A stretch of 64,000 bases of DNA from Pararge aegeria. Taxonomy: Eukaryota > Arthropoda > Insecta > Lepidoptera > Nymphalidae. Each line of letters begins with the position of its first letter. The first letter of the stretch is position 1. The stretch spans positions 14,994,701 to 15,058,700 of the forward strand of contig NC_053180.1 in the NCBI RefSeq assembly GCF_905163445.1. Reading direction: 5' to 3'. Made by a program: the position numbers and the translations under genes. Below the pieces are notes generated by a model, which made no database searches, was not told the DNA's origin, and saw nothing but the letters and a program-made list of their open reading frames with translations. Below are positions 1 through 14,000 of the stretch, piece by piece.

Positions 1-884
1 GTAGCGATAAGGGGCGTAGGTTAAATATAAATGTCATAGCGCAAACAGGTTAGGCCCTCCACTGTGTTAGACTGCATCATCACTAACCACTAGGTGATTG
101 CAACCAAGGTCTAACTCATAACTGAATATAAACAAATACTTTTGTTCATAAAAAAAAAAATAGAACGATAAAATCTAAATCTACATAATATATGTTGTTA
201 AGAATGAATAAAACATATTACTCTGTGTTCCATACAAACACGAGTCACGTAAGTGGGTAGGTGGTTCACGCTCTAGTTGCGATCGTCAAAAGAGGGGTCA
301 ATGTCTTGCGGCTATAGAGCAGAACGGAAATACATTATAACCATTTGGAACAAATGTTGGCAACTTGCTTGAATGATTCATAATTTTTCTTGAACTTCTG
401 TGGCTGCCTTTCTAAACAATTACTCTTCAATAAAAAAAAAACATTGTTCGCGCCTTTATGCCATAGGTCCATTTTGTTTAGTGGTTTCCTATGTATTCTT
501 CACGATGCAAGATATAGAGCGTGTATGCGAAACTTTATTTCAAGATCGGGTTTGCTGTTTCTGTTATTTTTATACCACTGTGTGCTTTTTGGCTCCAGGC
601 GTAACATATATGTAACAATTAAAAATAACAGACGTTACCATTTATAATATAATCATGGACGAAATTTTTGATAGTACGAAATTCGTACTACCAAAAATTG
701 TTATTGTTATAATTTTCATAAGCGATTATTTATTAATAATAATTGAACGTCATCTATAAAATAAATAAATATAAATAATAAATAAACCTATTACCTAACC
801 AAACCTATTCGGAATTGAAGGAGACGACACATCATCGTACGATTTTCCACCTGCTGACCTCCGAACTTCAATATGAAGATGCAT
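1..884. other. AT-rich non-coding sequence, presumed dpr intron
   Basis: No exon, tRNA or recognisable transposon is visible. The 85- and 71-codon open frames at 390-647 overlap in different frames, lack any domain or hydrophobic pattern of a known family, and look like chance frames. Confidence 0.5.
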
Positions 885-1132
885 AATAAATATACTACTA
901 CCATACACACATCGCCCTCTAGCCCCAAAGTAAGCGTAGATTATTTTTGGGGTACTAAGATGACTGATGAATATTTTACGTATAATATAAATAAATACTT
1001 ATAAAATACTGATAAACACCCAGACAGAAAAACGTTCATTTTCATCACAGAAATATTTCCAGTTGTGGGAATCAAACCCACGACCTTGGACTCAGAAAGC
1101 AGGCTCGCTGCCCACTGCGCCAATCGGCCGTC
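885..1132 (-). repeat. tRNA-derived SINE, family B
   Basis: On the - strand it opens with the tRNA-like head gacggccgattggcgcagtg (A box), followed by a B-box-like gtgggtttgattcccacaac, and ends in a TTTATT-type tail. It is the same element as 10979-11266, 36231-36490, 44123-44372, 52144-52386 and 56741-56980. Confidence 0.85.
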
Positions 1133-1427
1133 ACTATAGTAGTATTATCATTGAAGACTCTCACGTTAGGATCCCTCTTAAATTTAGTTTTCAGATAACG
1201 ATTTTTTTATAGTAATCTGCTATATAGTCCAATATAAAACTATCAGTATCGATTTTTATGATTTCTTTTTGGTTCTTTTTCCTAGGTTTGTTCGAGATTT
1301 GCATGATATTCCAAACCATCTTTTAGATCTGTCTAAATCATGGACGAAACAGACAGTTTAGTTCAGCATAGAGATTAAAAAGTTAGATGAAAGCATCCCT
1401 TAGGAACAGATTATTTGAAAGACGTTA

Positions 1428-1723
1428 TCATTATCATCATATCAACATATTACCGACCCACTAAAGGACACAGGTCTCCTCCCACAATAACAAGAGTTTA
1501 GGTCTCGAAGTCTGCCACGCCTGTGCCGATTGGTGAACTCCCCACGCTTTTGAGAACATCATGGAGAACTCTCAGGCATGCAGGTTCCCTCAAAACGTTG
1601 TGAGGGCAATTGATATTTAATTGCTTTGAACGCGCATTACTTACCAAAGTTAGAGGTGAATGTTGGGATTCGAACTGGGCACCGCGAAAGCGAAGCCGAA
1701 GTCCTAGCCACTGGGCTATCACC
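1428..1723 (-). repeat. tRNA-derived SINE, family A
   Basis: Read on the - strand it has the head ggtgatagcccagtggctag, a B-box-like GTTCGAATCCC, a 'gtgcgttt' middle and a tail near tgggtcggtaatatgttg followed by ATGATGAT. The same family recurs at least nine times in this window. Confidence 0.85.
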
Positions 1724-1821
1724 ACTAAGAATTTAGGTCGGTAGGACTACTGACATTTATAGTTTGTATATTCTTGTTAAAAAAATCGGGCGTAGTTTCA
1801 AAAATATTTTTTTAAATATAT

Positions 1822-1860
1822 TACCAACATCTTGATACATTGAATATCAAGATGTTGGTA
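1822..1860. repeat. Perfect 16-bp hairpin
   Basis: Left arm taccaacatcttgata (1822-1837), 7-nt loop, right arm 1845-1860 is its exact reverse complement. Confidence 0.9.
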
Positions 1861-2810
1861 AACAATATAGTTAGTTTAGAGAGCATTCTACTAAATTAAT
1901 GGTGCGCTAATTTGGTTCGAGGATATTAAAAATCAACCTTAATTAAATGTCAAATTAAATTATAATCAACACTACAAAAACATGATAAAATTAAAAATGG
2001 CAGTAAATAAATAACCAAATCGAATCATCGAAATCAATGGGAATTTTACTGGTATATAAATACCATCAATTTATTTGAATAAGAATTAATACTGCGATAC
2101 TAATATAACGGTTTGTGTAGACACAGCGATCTTATAAAAATTTTAGAACACAAACTTACTAATGCGCCACAACTGTGATAATTAGATATATTCCCTCGCA
2201 GTCTTTTTTGAAGGTATGATGAGTATTTCAATCTTGTTATTTTTGTGCAATGCATAGTTTTAAAGTATTATCAGCTGGTTCTTTCAGCGCTTGCCAAGTA
2301 ATAAATTCTATAAGCAACATTTTGCTACATTGGTTTACATTATTGCAATTTTTAAAAGGATCTTCAATTTTTTTGAAAGTAAATTTTGGCTTGTTACTTC
2401 GTGATAGTTTCGCATTTTGCTTGGGGAAGAAATTGTTAAAATCAGTCCAGTACTTTCGGAGCAACCGGGTACATATTAACAAAAAAAAAGTCCTGGTTAT
2501 GATATTACGCACGGAAGTAAAAATTAGATATCCAATGTGTAAGGAAAATATTTAAGGATATGTAACATCACTCAATAACCCAAAGCATAAACGTAAAAAG
2601 TTTTAGATTTTGAGGTTTATTTAAAATCGCATCCACGTGTTAATTTTTCCATTGATCTGGAGTTACGTCACAATATTTTTTATATAAAAAAAATACTATG
2701 AAAATTGTAAACGCGTAAATAAGTTTATAGCAAACGCCTGAAAACGGAACATTACCTTTTCGGTTAAATATTTTCATGTAAATAAGTTAATTTACTTATA
2801 TTATTTGCAG
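1861..2810. other. AT-rich intron sequence before dpr exon A
   Basis: Nothing codes convincingly here. The mirrored open frames at 2237-2555 lie on opposite strands of an AT-rich stretch and resemble no family I know. Confidence 0.5.
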
Positions 2811-2888
2811 GTATCTTGGATAAGAAAAAGAGATCTTCATATACTTACTGCTGGAATTTTAACATACACGTCTGATCAGAGGTTTCAA
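2811..2888 (+). CDS. dpr: dpr exon A: middle of Ig1
   Basis: 26 codons in phase 0, preceded by a pyrimidine/T-rich tract and the acceptor ttatttgcag, followed by the donor gtaagt. Encodes VSWIRKRDLHIL through TYTSDQRFQ, with the Ig1 tryptophan (C strand) and the DQRF motif that is nearly invariant in Dpr proteins. The preceding exon, which should carry the first Ig1 cysteine, is not in 1-2810 and must lie further upstream. Confidence 0.95.
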
Positions 2889-5800
2889 GTAAGTTAATAC
2901 ATCATACAATTTTTCAATCTCTAGTCGATGTAAAACTCTAGCTTAGTAACTCATTTGAAAACAAAATTTACTCTACGCTTCGTGCTTATTTGATTAGCAA
3001 ATCTTTTGTGGTTTTGCCAACAAGTAACATACTTAAAAAAAATTAAAATGTCTTCCGATAGGCATACTTTTACCATGCTCCCCCAATAAGGAAATATAAT
3101 AAACTAGCTCTTACCCGCGACTTCGTCTGCGTTTGATTTTGTTTTTAAAGTATTCAGTATCGTACCTTAAATGAGCATAGTAGTATATATATAAAACATG
3201 TGACTGTAAATTAATTATAGACAAATAATTTGCAATAAAATAAAATTGCGACTATAATTAAAGATCTATGCTATCCCATCTCTTAAGTTGGACCATACTG
3301 CTCACGGTGTGCCAATTTAATTTAAAATCGGTTAAGTAGTTTAGGAGTCCATCGCGGACAAACATCGTGACAGGAGATTTATATATATTGAGATGTATTC
3401 TATGATATTACTGTCACTACGTTACTATTGAACTTCTCAAAGATTTTATTGTACATGTGTCTGCATTAGAAAGATTTTAACATAGTAAAATATTATTGAA
3501 ATTTTATAGAAGAGTGCTTGTAGCAGAAAAATATAAAATACTAATATTGCAATTTGCAATGCTATTAGCTCAATGGCCATTTCATTTTGTGACTAATATC
3601 TTAAAATAACTCTATACTTAAAATAAAACTGTATTATTGATATATTTTTAAGGCAAAAATGTATTGAATAAAATGTGTATGTGTGTATGTTAATAGATCC
3701 CATTTATTAACATCAAGTTGATCCAAGAATCCCAAATGTAAATTTTGGGTAAACTTGTAGCCATTCGTACAATTAATATCTCATTTCTAGGTTATCCGGC
3801 CAGACAAATCAGAGAACTGGACTTTGCAGATCAAGTTTCCGCAAGAAAGGGATGCTGGAATCTACGAATGCCAAGTGAACACTGAACCGAAGATGTCCTT
3901 AGCTTTTCAACTGAATGTTGTCGGTAAGTGAAAATGCAAGAATTAAAAATATTAGGCCGCGATATTCTTCGCCTTTTGACGCACCGCGTTCGATCCTCGG
4001 CATGCACTTCTAACTTTTCGGAGTTAAGTGTTCCTTGTTAGTAATTTATTATCACTTGTTTACTTTACTTTACAACGTTCGAACAATCTTAGTTAAATAA
4101 TACTTACAGTCAGTAAATAATTTAAGGTTGAATTATATTTAAAACCTCTTACAATTGGATACCTACCTGTTGTTAAAACAAAATCCCCTTTTCTTGCGTT
4201 TGCTTCTAAAAGCGAATTTCTTGTTTTGTAAAGTAATACGATTTCAAATGCTTCACGTCACGTCGCACAAATTTACGTCAATACAAAATCTCATTTAGCG
4301 TATTTTCTGACACTCCATTTATTCCAACAAAATAACATACTCAATGAAAACCTTTTGTTAAGATATACTTATAAAATAAAATACAATATCAAAACATCAA
4401 AACATCAAAACAGATGGTAAGTTATAAAGAACATACAGAAAAATAAGAAAAATGTATCATTAAATGAAAGAAAGCGTAATTATAATCTCTTGCGTACATC
4501 ATAATTACGTACTGGAGAAAGCTTCGTATTTTCCTGTGTGGAAAACGGAGAAAACAATTTTATCTCTAATAAGGCAGCTGGCATGAGAACTTATCAAAAC
4601 TGAATTGTATAACCCTCTAGAAAGTGCAAATCTGTAAAGGAAAAAATTGAAAATATATTTAAAAAAGAAGTATTATAGTTCTATGATGAATTAAGATTTT
4701 TTTGGTATTAAGGGTATTTGGTTGACTTCTTTTCTAAAATGCATATGCTAATATGAATATTATGACTTAAATGCATTTTTTATTAAAACTGCAAGTGTAA
4801 TTTTCACTAAATTACTAAATGATCTTATGATTATGTTACCTGTACCTATTCAGCTATTTAAAAATGTATTATTGTTCTGAGCTATACCATAATGAGCTTT
4901 GAAGTAATAAAAAAAGTTCAAAAACAAAAACACACTGACAGAAAGCTTTTATAATTAACGCCAGCACTCAGGTTAACCTTTTTAGAAGCACCCTTATTGT
5001 TGAATTATTTTCCTATATTTTTTTTTTCAAATTGTCCATAATTTATGGTTTATTTTCAACGCTTTATCGAGTTAATTGAACAATAATTTTATTTGTCTAA
5101 CTTTTAATATGTGACCATATTACATAATAAATCAATAAAAAATGCTGACAGAGTTATAAGCAAGCCTTTTCAGGGTCCTATATCCATATGTACGAGTATT
5201 ACGGATAATCATTACTTGCATTATAATGCCTTTTGTTGATTCGTTGATGTCGCATTTGACATATTTATAGAAAGAAGCTTTATAGTGGCTTGTTTTTTTA
5301 GCCTTATTTCTCACCCTATTTCATTTTTCACTTCTATTTTTCTGTTGTAAAACGTTTCCAGTGAAACAGAGAAGGTTCTGCATCCTATTATAAAATTTAC
5401 TAAAATACATTACTACTGTTACTTTTTTATGGGTTCTGTGTATTCCTGAACTTTACATTCTGTCAAGTACGATATCTTACAATTTATTTATTTTCTAAAT
5501 CCTGAACTAATTAATTATTAACGAATTAAATTTAGACTGCAGTATGTTCTATGGTTCTAATCGGATAGTTTTACCGACGCCTCTAACTTTAGACCAATAT
5601 CTGTACTACCCACTTTCAGTAAAATCTTTCTTCTCCTTAAGTGCCGCCTTCTTTCGAAACTCGAAGCGATCACTAAGGCAACTCTGAATAAAGATTAAAG
5701 TAGATTTTTTGAAAAACTTATATTAAATGAAATACTTAACCAATTTAATGAAAACGATTATATGCACCCTAAGGAATTTTACACGCGATCGCTCAACAAG

Positions 5801-8800
5801 CGGCGCTAATGTTGAGTTAATACAGAATATATTTGAAGCTTCTACTGTAATTTTGTAAGTTAATCAGAATATTACAATCTATGGCATTCGGGGTACAAAT
5901 CTCGATTAAATGAATTCTTATCTCAACGATAGACTTCAAAAAGTTGACGTGAATGGAAAGCGGTCTAACGGGTTATTTGTGAAAATAAGTGTCCCTGAGG
6001 GGTCTGCATCAGGACCTTTTCTGTTTCTCATTTAAATTAGTGAGCTTCCTTACCTTCCTGAGGATAGTCATGGCTGAGTTTAATTTGCTGATTTGTATCA
6101 CATCAATGATGGGTTCAAGTAATATACAGTAGTATAGGGATAATGCATACGGTTGTCACTATCCGAACATGTTCCCGCAAGAATGCAGTAATTTGTAATT
6201 AATTAATTAGGGGAATAAGAGCTTTACAAATAGAAGAACTTCATTCCTTTCCAGTCCAAAGTAGTTGAACTAATGAAGCATGGCATAAATAATTATTTTA
6301 TCTATAAAATTCAACAAAATTTGAAAAGCAATTGGACTGTTATAATTATTAGAAGTAAAAATAAACTTGTAGTACAGTTTAATAGGCTACATAAAATTAA
6401 TAATCGTTTCAAGGAAAACTGAATTGTTTTACAAATTGACCAACCAGTTAGCTAAAAGTTTAAATAAAACGTAAACTTAAAGAAATCCCATAATGATATA
6501 AATAATTACTTAAACGATAAAAAACTGGGGTATGAAATGCTCTAACTTCATAGATGAGTATTAATGAACTGTGAGCTGGTGATTTTAATAAAATTAAACA
6601 AATTAAATTATCCTGCTAAGTTGGTTGTGGGCTCTTCTTAGACTAGGGCGCATAGAGAACCCTCATAAGCTATGCTTTAAGTTGCAATTCTTTTTACTTA
6701 TATAGCGTTCATGAGTAGTACATGTTTCCATAAAATGAAATGGAAACATATATTATAACTCATTATAACAACCATTTTATAATAATGGAAACATGTATTA
6801 TGCATGAATGCTATATAAGTCTATCGCTAGCACTTGCATGTGGCCTACATAGATAAAGAATATTTAACAAACTTATATTAGCATACTTTAAAACATACAT
6901 TTTTAGATATTTTAATACTTTATTTGTGTTTTTGTGAGGAGTAAACATTTCAATGTCATTAGGCCAGCGAAATTAAATTTAAAAAATCCTCTATATTACT
7001 CTTTAAAAATGTTACTTTGTATAACCTTGGCTTATATCATGGCTGTGTCGTGACAATGCAAGCAATTTGTCGCGTTCTCCGTAATTAATGCTGTCTGGCG
7101 TCTTGCCGACACTCATGGCTGAGTCTTAGATTAATATCATCTAGCCTTATTTTGTTGGCTTTCTTAAAAAAAAGTAAAACCTTTTTTATTTTAAATACTC
7201 CTTTACTTTAGAAGCGTTCATATATATTTTTTTCTGTTTTGAGATGGTGGTGGAGAACTTACAGTATTTAATACTGTTACTTGAGAAAAAAATTAAAATA
7301 TTTTTTTTTTTTTTTTTGCTATAATACTATACATATACAATACGCAAAAAATAATAACAATTTGAATACGCTTTACCAGCTCTTTGGTTCGATTCCCAGC
7401 TCTTCCCATAGTTAGTTATTGTCGCTTTCCATAGCCGTGGCCATCAGTTCCAGTTATTACCACTGATATTATATAACAATGCCAGCTGGTCCCCGCGGTG
7501 TCAACCAAGTTGACTAAGCGTCGTCAAGTGTTATTAAATTGGCCATGAGGATATATACACTCATAGACGTAAACTCTGTCCCTTAATTTTTCATCATACC
7601 CTACACTATGTGACCAAACAACATAAGATAGATTTATCTAGATAACATCGTCTTGACGATTATAATAACTTCATTATAAGAATTATTATTCAATGACTTA
7701 AAAGGCGTTATTGTGTGTTATCGATGAAAGGTATATAAACCTACTACTTACTCTATTTTTGACCTACTTTTAATAGTATATTGTATTTACGTATTACATT
7801 CACTTAGTCAGTAAACGATTATATTTCGCTCCGTTAATATAGTTATTGCTCAAAAGGTCTTAGCCATTGCTTCAGCATGAAATTTTTAAGTAGGTAACCA
7901 GATAAAAAAATGATAAAATTATGTAATTTTAACAAGATTGCAAGCATAAATTATGTTGGAACCATCCCACCGCAAAAACTTCCAGTCTAAATCTTACGCC
8001 TCATTGTATCCAGCAAACTTTAAGAAATTATTACAACATGAATTTTATTTTATTTTTAAGTTAACTCTTATTATTTTTTGCTATAATTTTCTTGTTACTC
8101 TATTAATCCGAATAATTATAACTTCTGACAACAAAAATTTAATCGTGACATTAATTTTGCCACTATAATTGAGTACTAGTAAAGAAGCGGGGCGCTTAAT
8201 TTTTCTGCGGCCTAGAAAATTATTAAAAACTGGCTTTTGCCCGCCTACTTCGTTCGCGTTTATTACGGTTTTCAAAAAATCTCGTGGGAACAGTTTGCTT
8301 TCTTGGGGAAAACAACCTATGTTACTCTCCGTACTTTCAACTAACTCATATATCCACTGCCTTGTCCATACAAGAATATAAGAGATATATTGTGCTTATC
8401 GGTTAAAAGATATCCAAATTATTTTAATAGAAAATAGTAATTTAATACACATTTATTTGTTAAATATTCCAACAAACTTTGTACTGAAAATATGCGATAC
8501 CCGCGACTTCGTCTGCGTTTGATTTTGTTTTTTGATTTTATGCATTCAATTTATAAGTCTAAAAAATTTAAAGTATTCAGTATCGCTAAGCCTTAAAATA
8601 GGGCTTTGCTGCCGTCCACTGAGGAGTTCTGTCCTCTATCTGCAACCACATTCAGATCTATACAAAGTTTGGGCAAAATTAAACACATATTATAACCTCT
8701 TTAGTACAAAAATAATTATTTAAATCGGTTATCATTTGTCGGAGTTATGGTGTAAAATCGTCAAACAATTTCATTCCCTCTCTCAAAAAAACCGAGTTTA

Positions 8801-10978
8801 ATGTCGGGATATAAAGTATCCTATATTACTTCTAACACTTCCAAGAATGTGTGTACAAAGTTTTATGAGGATCGATTAAGTAGTTTTTACGTGAAAGCGT
8901 AACAAACAAACTTACATTTACATTTATAATATTAGTAGGGATAGGGATAGGGATAGGGATATTTTTATACCTCGATTGCTGATTGCCGTGATAAATTAAA
9001 AAAAATAAGTTTACTTATATCAAGTGATGCATAAATGAGGACGGAATTTCCTAATCATTAAAACTTCCAACCTTAATCTTGAGCCCCCATTGTTCGAAAA
9101 GTTAACGTGAACTCGCGACAACTGCAGACTGTTCGGCGACATTACACTGCGTTTTGGTTGTTCTCTTAGTAGTTTATGCTTGCCTGGCATCTTGCCTCTT
9201 TAAAGACATGAAAAATTTAAGTTTTAACCTTCCTTGTAAAAATGTAACAAAACTTTAAAAGTATTAAAGTTTTGTTACATTTTTATAATTAACAGTTTAT
9301 AATTTAATATAAAATACATTCTGAATAGGCGCGTTTTTCGACCGCTTTTGTTTTCTTGGGATAAAATTTCCGTCCTTTTAACTTACTCTATACCAAAAAT
9401 CAAGTCAACTGATTGCTTGGTTAGGGCATGAAGGAAGGACAAACAAAGAAACAAAGCACTTTCGCATTTATAAAGATGCCAATTTTGTTGGCATTTCAAA
9501 CAAAAATAAATAAAAGGAAAATAGTCTTCTCATATCCTCTCTAAGTCTGTGGTCATATAATATGTTTGAGATTTGACCCCTGGCAGGAATTTATAATTTC
9601 TCAATTTATCTGGCCTCGTTATCCTGTTACCAGCTTAGACCCGTTACGAGATTAGAGTCAATGGCTAATGGATGATAAAAAAGTGTGTGCGTTTAACTTT
9701 TACGAGCGATCGAAGTAAAACTTTTATAATTATTTACTGATGAAAGAGTAAAATGTTCCTGGGACTCCGCCATTTCATATTATATTCTATTTAAAATTCA
9801 TTAATATCACTTTCACATTTTTATAAATATTTCATTTTTTAAAATGGAATAATTGAGAGTTGGAAATTGAAGTTTAGATGAGCACTTATTATTGAATATT
9901 ATAGAATGTCGCAATCGTCTGAAATTTTTTAACAATTTATTTATCACAAAAGTAATAAATAAACAAGTATATTTAGAGATTCTCAAAAAACTTTGCAAAT
10001 TAAACATTTTTTTTTTAAAACGTTGAATTTTTAATGACTTTGCTATTCACAATTGATCCGTTTGAATATATTGGCAATAAATAATCCTAATTGATTATGA
10101 TATTTGCCACTAGCTGGCGTATAAGTCAAGTAGCGCGGAGTATATGACATATTCTTACGACCAATCCAAATTATTATTTTTAAACAGCGGAAACTACACG
10201 GACGTCTGACGTAAGCGCTACTTCCTTTAAAGACCTCCCTCCCTAGTCGCGCCTAAAGAAGTTTTACTACAAAAAACATTTAATATTTTAAATATTCTCA
10301 TTGTTGTTTTTCCAATTGTGGCAGCTGACTTTTATTAACCAAAATGCCACCCCCTGTAATCTATTATCCGGGGTCATGCCCAATCCCCATTCATGCAAGA
10401 TTCTGCCTTTAAAACTTGCCGTTTCCAGTTTTATTTTACAAATTAAAAAGGTTTGTCGTCGTGGCAAACAATTGCATCTTAATAGTAACATTACGATGCA
10501 AATTTTATTCGCGACTTTAGTTGTTAATGCTTTTCTAATGTCTTCCCTGTTTGATTAAGTTAAATTGTTTACTTTATATTAAAAATATATATATATTCAA
10601 TTTGTTACTCGTAGACTGAGAAACAGAACAGTTGCTAAAGCTTTTGGAGTAAATTAACAACTTTTGACCCTATGAAACGACTCAGAGATGATCAAAATCA
10701 TCGTATACTTGATATAACTAAGAAAAGATACATATGGGAACAATATTATGTCTGTCATTCTTTGCCCACGATTCTCGAACTATCAAAAGTTACCGAAAGA
10801 TGAGTCGTTTGTTGCAGAGGCACCACGAGAAAAACAATGAGTCCACTTTAAACCTACTGCAACTGTACTAGGTTTAACAAAATAGTCACATTACATAAGT
10901 TTCAAAGTAACTTTTAAGTCCTTCAACTTGCAAATTTAAAGAATCTTCTTTAATTAGAAAATCTATCACAACATACAG

Positions 10979-11017
<39 letters not shown>

Positions 11018-14000
11018 ATATACTACAACAATACACACATCGCCACCTAGCCCCAAAGTAAGCGTTGCTTGTGTTATGGGTACTAAGATAACTGATGAAT
11101 ATTTTTATGAATTATATATACATAAATACTTAGAATATACATATAAACACCCAGACACTGAAAAACACTTATGCTCATCACACAAACATTTTCCAGCTGT
11201 GGGAATCGAACCCACGGCCTTGGACTCAGAAAGCAGGGTCGCTGCCAACTGCGCCAGTCGGCCGTCAAAAACTACTTGTACCTGAGTAGGCGCGGATTTT
11301 TTGTCAATACTCTGTCGACGTATCAACTTTAGTCATAGTTCAAGCATACAAAATTCAAAAAAAAATCAAAATTCAAAATTCATTTATTTCAAGTAGGCCT
11401 AATACAAGCACTTTTGAAACGTCAAGTCTGTCCGTGTGTAGTGACTCTACCACCGGTTCGGAAGGCAGATTCTACCGAGAAGAAGCCGGCAAGAAACTCA
11501 GCAGTTGCTCTTTTCCAACATCAAAAATTTACATTTTATATTTTAACATTCATTTTTCTATCTTGTGAGAGATGAAAGCGGAGCCGGATGCTTCCAAGCA
11601 ACCTTGTCATTAAGAAACTCATCAATTGTATAATAACCTCGCTGTAATAAATGTGTTTTAACACATTCTTTAAACTTATGGATTGGTAGGTCCAAAATTA
11701 CCTTAGGAATCATATTATAAAAGCGTATACTCAATCCCACAAATGACTTCTGCACCTTTCGCAGACGATATGCAGATGTCACTAATTTATGACCATTTCT
11801 TGTAAGTCGACTGTTTATATCCACTTTTTGTTTATAAAGACTAATATGTTGTCTTACAAATACTATATTGTTATAAAAATATTGTGAGGCTACCGTAAGT
11901 ATACCAATTTCTTTAAATTTTTCACGGAGGGATTCACGTGATTTAAGTTTATATATTGACCGTACAGCTCTTTTCTGCAATATGAATATAGTTTCAATAT
12001 CAGCAGCTTTGCCCCATAATAAGATCCCGTAAGACATCACACTATGAAAGTACGCGAAGTAAACAAGTCTTGCTGTTTCTACGTCAGTAATCTGTCTAAT
12101 TTTCCTGACGGCGTAGGCAGCCGAGCTTAGTTTACCTGCTAGTGTATCTATATGGGTACCCCACTGAAGCTTACAATCCAAGGTCATGCCCAGAAAAACT
12201 GTGGAATCTTCCATTTTTAGTGATTCTCCATTTATTATTATATTTTTATTAACTTTCTTTACATTTGGTAAAATAAATTCCACACACTTAGTTTTTTTTT
12301 GCATTTAAAAGTAAATTATTGACAGTAAACCAGTGCGACACATGCGACATAGCACGGCTTACATCGTCAGAGTTGTCTCTACCTCTATCAGTTTTAAAAA
12401 TTAGAGATGTATCATCAGCAAACAGTACAATGTCACAGGTTTCACTGACATGGTGTGGTAGATCATTTATATACACCAAAAATAGAATGGGACCCAAGAT
12501 TGAACCCTGTGGGACACCCATTGACGTAGCCGACCCCTGCGACTTAATGTCTTTTATGCAAACCCTTTGGGTTCTGTCACTGAGATAAGAGGCAACCAAA
12601 TTTAGTGCAACGTTTTTGATACCATAATGGGCTAGTTTAAGAAGCAAGGTTTTATGATCGACACAATCGAATGCTTTGGATAGATCACAAAAAACACCAA
12701 TGGCATTCTGCGAACGTTCCCAGGCATCGTACACATGTTTTAAAAGTTTAGCGCCTGCATCCGTGGTGCTACGACCTTTAGTAAAACCGTACTGCTCCGG
12801 ATGTAGTAAGTTATTTACATTGAAGTGATTCAAAAGTTGATTTAATATAATTTTTTCAAAGACCTTACTAAGAGCTGGTAAGATTGAAATGGGTCTGTAA
12901 TTGTTAATGTCGTTTTTATTGCCAGATTTAAATAGAGGTATAAGTTTACTATGTTTCATTAAATTTGGAAAAGTACCTCTATCAACACATTCATTAAAAA
13001 GTATGGCTATGTAAGGGGCAATAACGTCTATAATGTTAGATATTACCATTACAGACATACCCCATAAATCACCGGTTTTTTTCTGTTTCAACAACTTAAA
13101 ATTCTTTATTATATCATATGCAGATATATGTTTAAAATTAAATAAAACGTTGCACTCATTAACGTTGTTCCTCAATAAACTCTGACCTGCAGTAGGTGAA
13201 GAATTAAGTGAATCAGTCAACAAAATAGGAACACTCTGAAAAAAGTTTTCAAAGGTACTTGCAACCTCACTGTCAGCGGTAACTTTATTATCATTAATAA
13301 TTAATTCAAAGTTTACGTTGCGAGATTTAGCTTTCCCAGTTTCATTATTAACAATTTTCCAGGTTGTTTGTACTTTGTTATCCGATTTTATGATTTGATC
13401 CTTAAAGTATAGCGACTTAGCATGAAAGCAAACGTTCTTAAACGTTTTAGAGTACATTTTTACGTGTTGTAGGAAAGCTGGAGTATGGTTATATTGTTTT
13501 TCACCATAGAGCTCATACAAATTATCTCTACTTTTGTATATGCCAATAGTTGCCCAATCGCTAAACTTTATTTTTTTATTGAAATCTATATGTTTGAAAT
13601 TGAATATTTTGTTAAATTCATTTTCTATAATATTAAAGAGCGTACCATAAATGCTGTCAGGATGACCGTTCTTAAAGACAAGGGCAGGAATTTTGGATGA
13701 TATTTCACCTTTGAATCGCGTCAATTTGCTCTTAGTTATCGGCCTACACTTGACGATATGTTTATCTTTGTTTATATTATTCAAAACAGTAATTTGTTGG
13801 CCACAATGATCTGATCTTAAGTTGGTTATTATCGATTTACCTAAGATATCACAGTTGAGAAAAATATTATCTAAACACGATGCTGAGGTTGCTGTGATTC
13901 TAGTAGGTTCACTAAAAGCATAATTTAAATTAAAACATTTAAATAAGTTTAGCAACCTAGTCGTAGTTGCATTACTAAGTAAAATATCAACATTAAAATC

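Noticed and set aside
390..647. Two overlapping open frames of 85 and 71 codons near the start
   Set aside because: Different frames over the same AT-rich sequence, no domain, no splice or signal context.
8935..8962. Telomere-like repeat
   Set aside because: The unit is gggata, not the insect TTAGG repeat, and only four copies are present at a Helitron end.
10979..11326. Three open frames of 61-73 codons as genes
   Set aside because: All are read-throughs of a SINE-B and its tail; the same is true at 941-1123 and 36220-36545.
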